Shown here: positions 30,950-32,551 of the stretch, piece after piece
Numbering within the stretch: the stretch's first letter is position 1
Layout: the number at the start of each line of letters is the position of its first letter
From: Streptomyces cupreus
GTDB lineage: Bacteria > Actinomycetota > Actinomycetes > Streptomycetales > Streptomycetaceae
Direction of reading: 5' to 3'
DNA: 32,551 nucleotides
NCBI RefSeq assembly: GCF_014257025.1
Contig: NZ_JACMSF010000074.1
Coordinates: 1 to 32,551 of the forward strand
Program-made: the position numbers and the translations under genes
The notes under the pieces: generated by a model
Told to the model about the DNA's origin: nothing
Databases searched by the model: none
Seen by the model: the letters and a program-made list of their open reading frames with translations, nothing else

Positions 30950-32155
30950 CTAGCAGACTTCGGCCTGGACCGGGGTGTAGACGGCGTTCTTCTGGGCGCT
31001 CTCCTCCACCGCGGCGAGCACCCGCTGCACCTGCAGACCGTCGGCGAACGACGGCATCGGGTCGGTGCCGGACGCGATGGCCTCGACCAGGTCGCGGGCC
31101 TGGTGGGCGAAGGTGTGCTCGTAGCCGAGCGCGTGGCCCGGCGGCCACCAGCCCTCCAGGTACGGGTGCTCGGGCTCGGTGACGACGATCCTGCGGAACC
31201 CCGCCGTGGCGACGGGCTCGCGGTGGTCGTGGAAGGACAGCTCGTTGAGCCGCTCCAGGTCGAAGGCGAGCGAACCGAACTCACCGTTGACCTCCAGCCG
31301 CAGGGCGTTCTTGCGCCCCGAGGCCATCCGGGTCGCCTCGAACGTGGCGAGCGCCCCCGAGGCGAGCCGGCCGGTGAAGACGGCCGCGTCGTCGACCGTG
31401 ACCGGCCCGCGCCGGGTGGAGCCGGACGCGGTCAGGCCGGAGGAGGCACCGTCGAGGCGGGGGCGTTCCTTGACGAAGGTCTCCATCTGGGCGGAGACCC
31501 CGACCAGTTCCTCGCCCGCCAGGAACTGGGCGAGGTCGACGATGTGCGCGCCGAGGTCGCCGAGCGCCCCCGACCCCGCGTGCTCCCGCTGCAGCCGCCA
31601 CGTCAGCGGGAAGTCGGGGTCGACCAGCCAGTCCTGGAGGTAGCCGACCCGTACGTGGCGCAGCGTGCCGAGCCTGCCCTCGGCGATGAGCCGGCGGGCG
31701 TAGGTGAGCGCGGGCACACGCCGGTAGTTGAAGCCCACCATGGCCAACTGCCCGCGCTCGCGGGCCGCTTCGGCGGCCGTGACCATGGCCTCCGCCTCGG
31801 CGACCGAATTGGCCAGGGGCTTCTCGCACAGCACGTGCTTGCCCGCCTCCAGCGCCGCGATCGCGATCTCCGCATGGCTGTCGCCCGGTGTGCAGATGTC
31901 GACGAGCTGTACGTCGTCGCGGGCCACGAGGGCGCGCCAGTCGGTCTCCGCCGCGGCCCAGCCGTGCTTGTCGGCCGCCGCCCGCACGGCGTGTGCGTCG
32001 CGGCCGGCGATCGCGGCCAGGACCGGCCGCAGCGGCAGGTCGAAGACATGCCCCACGGTGCGCCACCCCTGTGAGTGCGCGGCGCCCATGAACGCGTAGC
32101 CGACCATGCCCACGCCGAGTGTCGGCGGTGCGGTCCGACTGCCCCTGTGTTCCAT
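30950..32155 (-). CDS. Gfo/Idh/MocA-family oxidoreductase
   Basis: A 401-residue NAD(P)-dependent dehydrogenase. The N-terminal Rossmann domain has GVGMVGYAFMGAAHSQGW and the family's catalytic CEKPLANS (residues 110-117). The C-terminal domain has GALGDLGAHIVDLAQFL with the active-site Asp/His. Family members oxidise a hydroxyl of inositols, glucose or related sugars to a ketone; the substrate here is not determined. ATG 32155 is chosen because AGGAGG lies seven bases before it; an in-frame start at 32182 would lie before that site. It is flanked by the ABC sugar-binding gene and the TIM-barrel isomerase, so it is the oxidising step in a sugar or cyclitol uptake operon. Confidence 0.9.
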   Translation of the reverse strand: MEHRGSRTAPPTLGVGMVGYAFMGAAHSQGWRTVGHVFDLPLRPVLAAIAGRDAHAVRAAADKHGWAAAETDWRALVARDDVQLVDICTPGDSHAEIAIAALEAGKHVLCEKPLANSVAEAEAMVTAAEAARERGQLAMVGFNYRRVPALTYARRLIAEGRLGTLRHVRVGYLQDWLVDPDFPLTWRLQREHAGSGALGDLGAHIVDLAQFLAGEELVGVSAQMETFVKERPRLDGASSGLTASGSTRRGPVTVDDAAVFTGRLASGALATFEATRMASGRKNALRLEVNGEFGSLAFDLERLNELSFHDHREPVATAGFRRIVVTEPEHPYLEGWWPPGHALGYEHTFAHQARDLVEAIASGTDPMPSFADGLQVQRVLAAVEESAQKNAVYTPVQAEVC

Positions 32156-32222
32156 ACGGATTCCTCCTCGTCGGAGTGTCACTGACTCATCGCTGTATTC
32201 GTGGGCGCGCGGCCCGGACCGG

Positions 32223-32551
32223 TCAGATGAAGCCGGTCGGCAGGTACTGGTCGACGTTGTCCTTGGTGACCACGGCCGAGTAGAGGGTCAGCGAGGACGG
32301 GATCTCGAACTCGGCGAGGCCTCCGACCCCCTTGCCCTGGCCGAGCGCCCGGGCGAGATCGATGGCGGAGGCCGCCATCGTCGGCGGGTACAGGACGGTC
32401 GCCTTGAGCACGCTGTTGCCGGCCTTGATGGCGTCCATCGCGGACTTGGCGCCCGCGCCGCCGACCATCAGGAAGTCGTCGCGGCCAGCCTGGTCGATGG
32501 CGCGCAGCGCGCCCACGCCCTGGTCGTCGTCGTGGTTCCACAGCGCGTCGA
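32223..32551 (-). CDS. ABC-transporter sugar-binding protein, C-terminal part
   Basis: This is the last 110 or so residues of a periplasmic-binding-protein type I (ribose/LacI-like) substrate-binding protein; the rest lies beyond the window edge. Readable parts are DALWNHDDDQGVGALRAIDQ (a typical hinge/sugar-contact region with the Asp-rich turn), FLMVGGAGAKSAMDAIKAGN, VLYPPTMAASAIDLARALGQ and the end VDQYLPTGFI. It would deliver a sugar or cyclitol to an ABC permease encoded further out. The distance to the dehydrogenase gene is 67 bases, consistent with one operon read leftward. Confidence 0.85.
   Translation of the reverse strand, partial: DALWNHDDDQGVGALRAIDQAGRDDFLMVGGAGAKSAMDAIKAGNSVLKATVLYPPTMAASAIDLARALGQGKGVGGLAEFEIPSSLTLYSAVVTKDNVDQYLPTGFI

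Overview
This is a high-GC actinobacterial segment. Codons are strongly G/C at the third position, Tat and Sec signal peptides are present, GTG starts are common, and ATGA/GTGA overlaps are frequent. The gene families point to Streptomyces or a close relative. There are no tRNAs, rRNAs, CRISPR arrays or intact insertion sequences.

Layout. (1) 1-2455: a minus-strand DHA2-type MFS exporter whose promoter carries two copies of a CsoR/CstR-like operator, then a broken proline-iminopeptidase-like gene. (2) 2499-11862: a nitrogen-scavenging locus. The genes are allophanate hydrolase, a urea/guanidine carboxylase, two DUF1989 'urea carboxylase-associated' proteins, a divergent TetR regulator and an APC permease. 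The two DUF1989 subunits indicate guanidine degradation (guanidine to carboxyguanidine to allophanate to ammonia and CO2) rather than simple urea use. The same inverted repeat lies in front of the catabolic operon/tetR and in front of the permease, which defines a small regulon. (3) 11863-15600: a gene-poor stretch with one clear lipoprotein, a few doubtful small proteins and gene fragments. (4) 15601-18630: an iron-sulfur protein and a short-chain dehydrogenase. Their promoters are near-identical and each holds two copies of the palindrome AAACCGATCGGTTT. A decayed TetR gene and a truncated NmrA-like gene lie beside them.

(5) 18680-29491: minus-strand genes forming an actinobacterial version of the ebo cluster: an inositol-3-phosphate-synthase-like protein, a UbiA prenyltransferase (EboC-like), a TIM-barrel protein, EboA, a TatD-type hydrolase (EboB), EboE and an alkaline-phosphatase-superfamily protein (EboF). 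The first five junctions overlap by 1-4 bases, which implies one transcript. Downstream are a Tat-exported TIM-barrel protein and a secreted PQQ-type sugar dehydrogenase with a PKD domain. In the cyanobacterial/algal ebo cluster a sugar phosphate cyclase (EboD) accompanies the prenyltransferase. Here the first position is held by another type of sugar-phosphate cyclase, so the set may build or move a prenylated cyclitol-like molecule. That is an inference.

(6) 29917-32551: the end of a sugar or cyclitol uptake and catabolism operon, with a TIM-barrel isomerase, a Gfo/Idh/MocA dehydrogenase and the C-terminal part of an ABC sugar-binding protein that runs off the window.

The two most notable systems are the ebo-type operon with its replaced cyclase, and the guanidine operon with a readable two-site operator.
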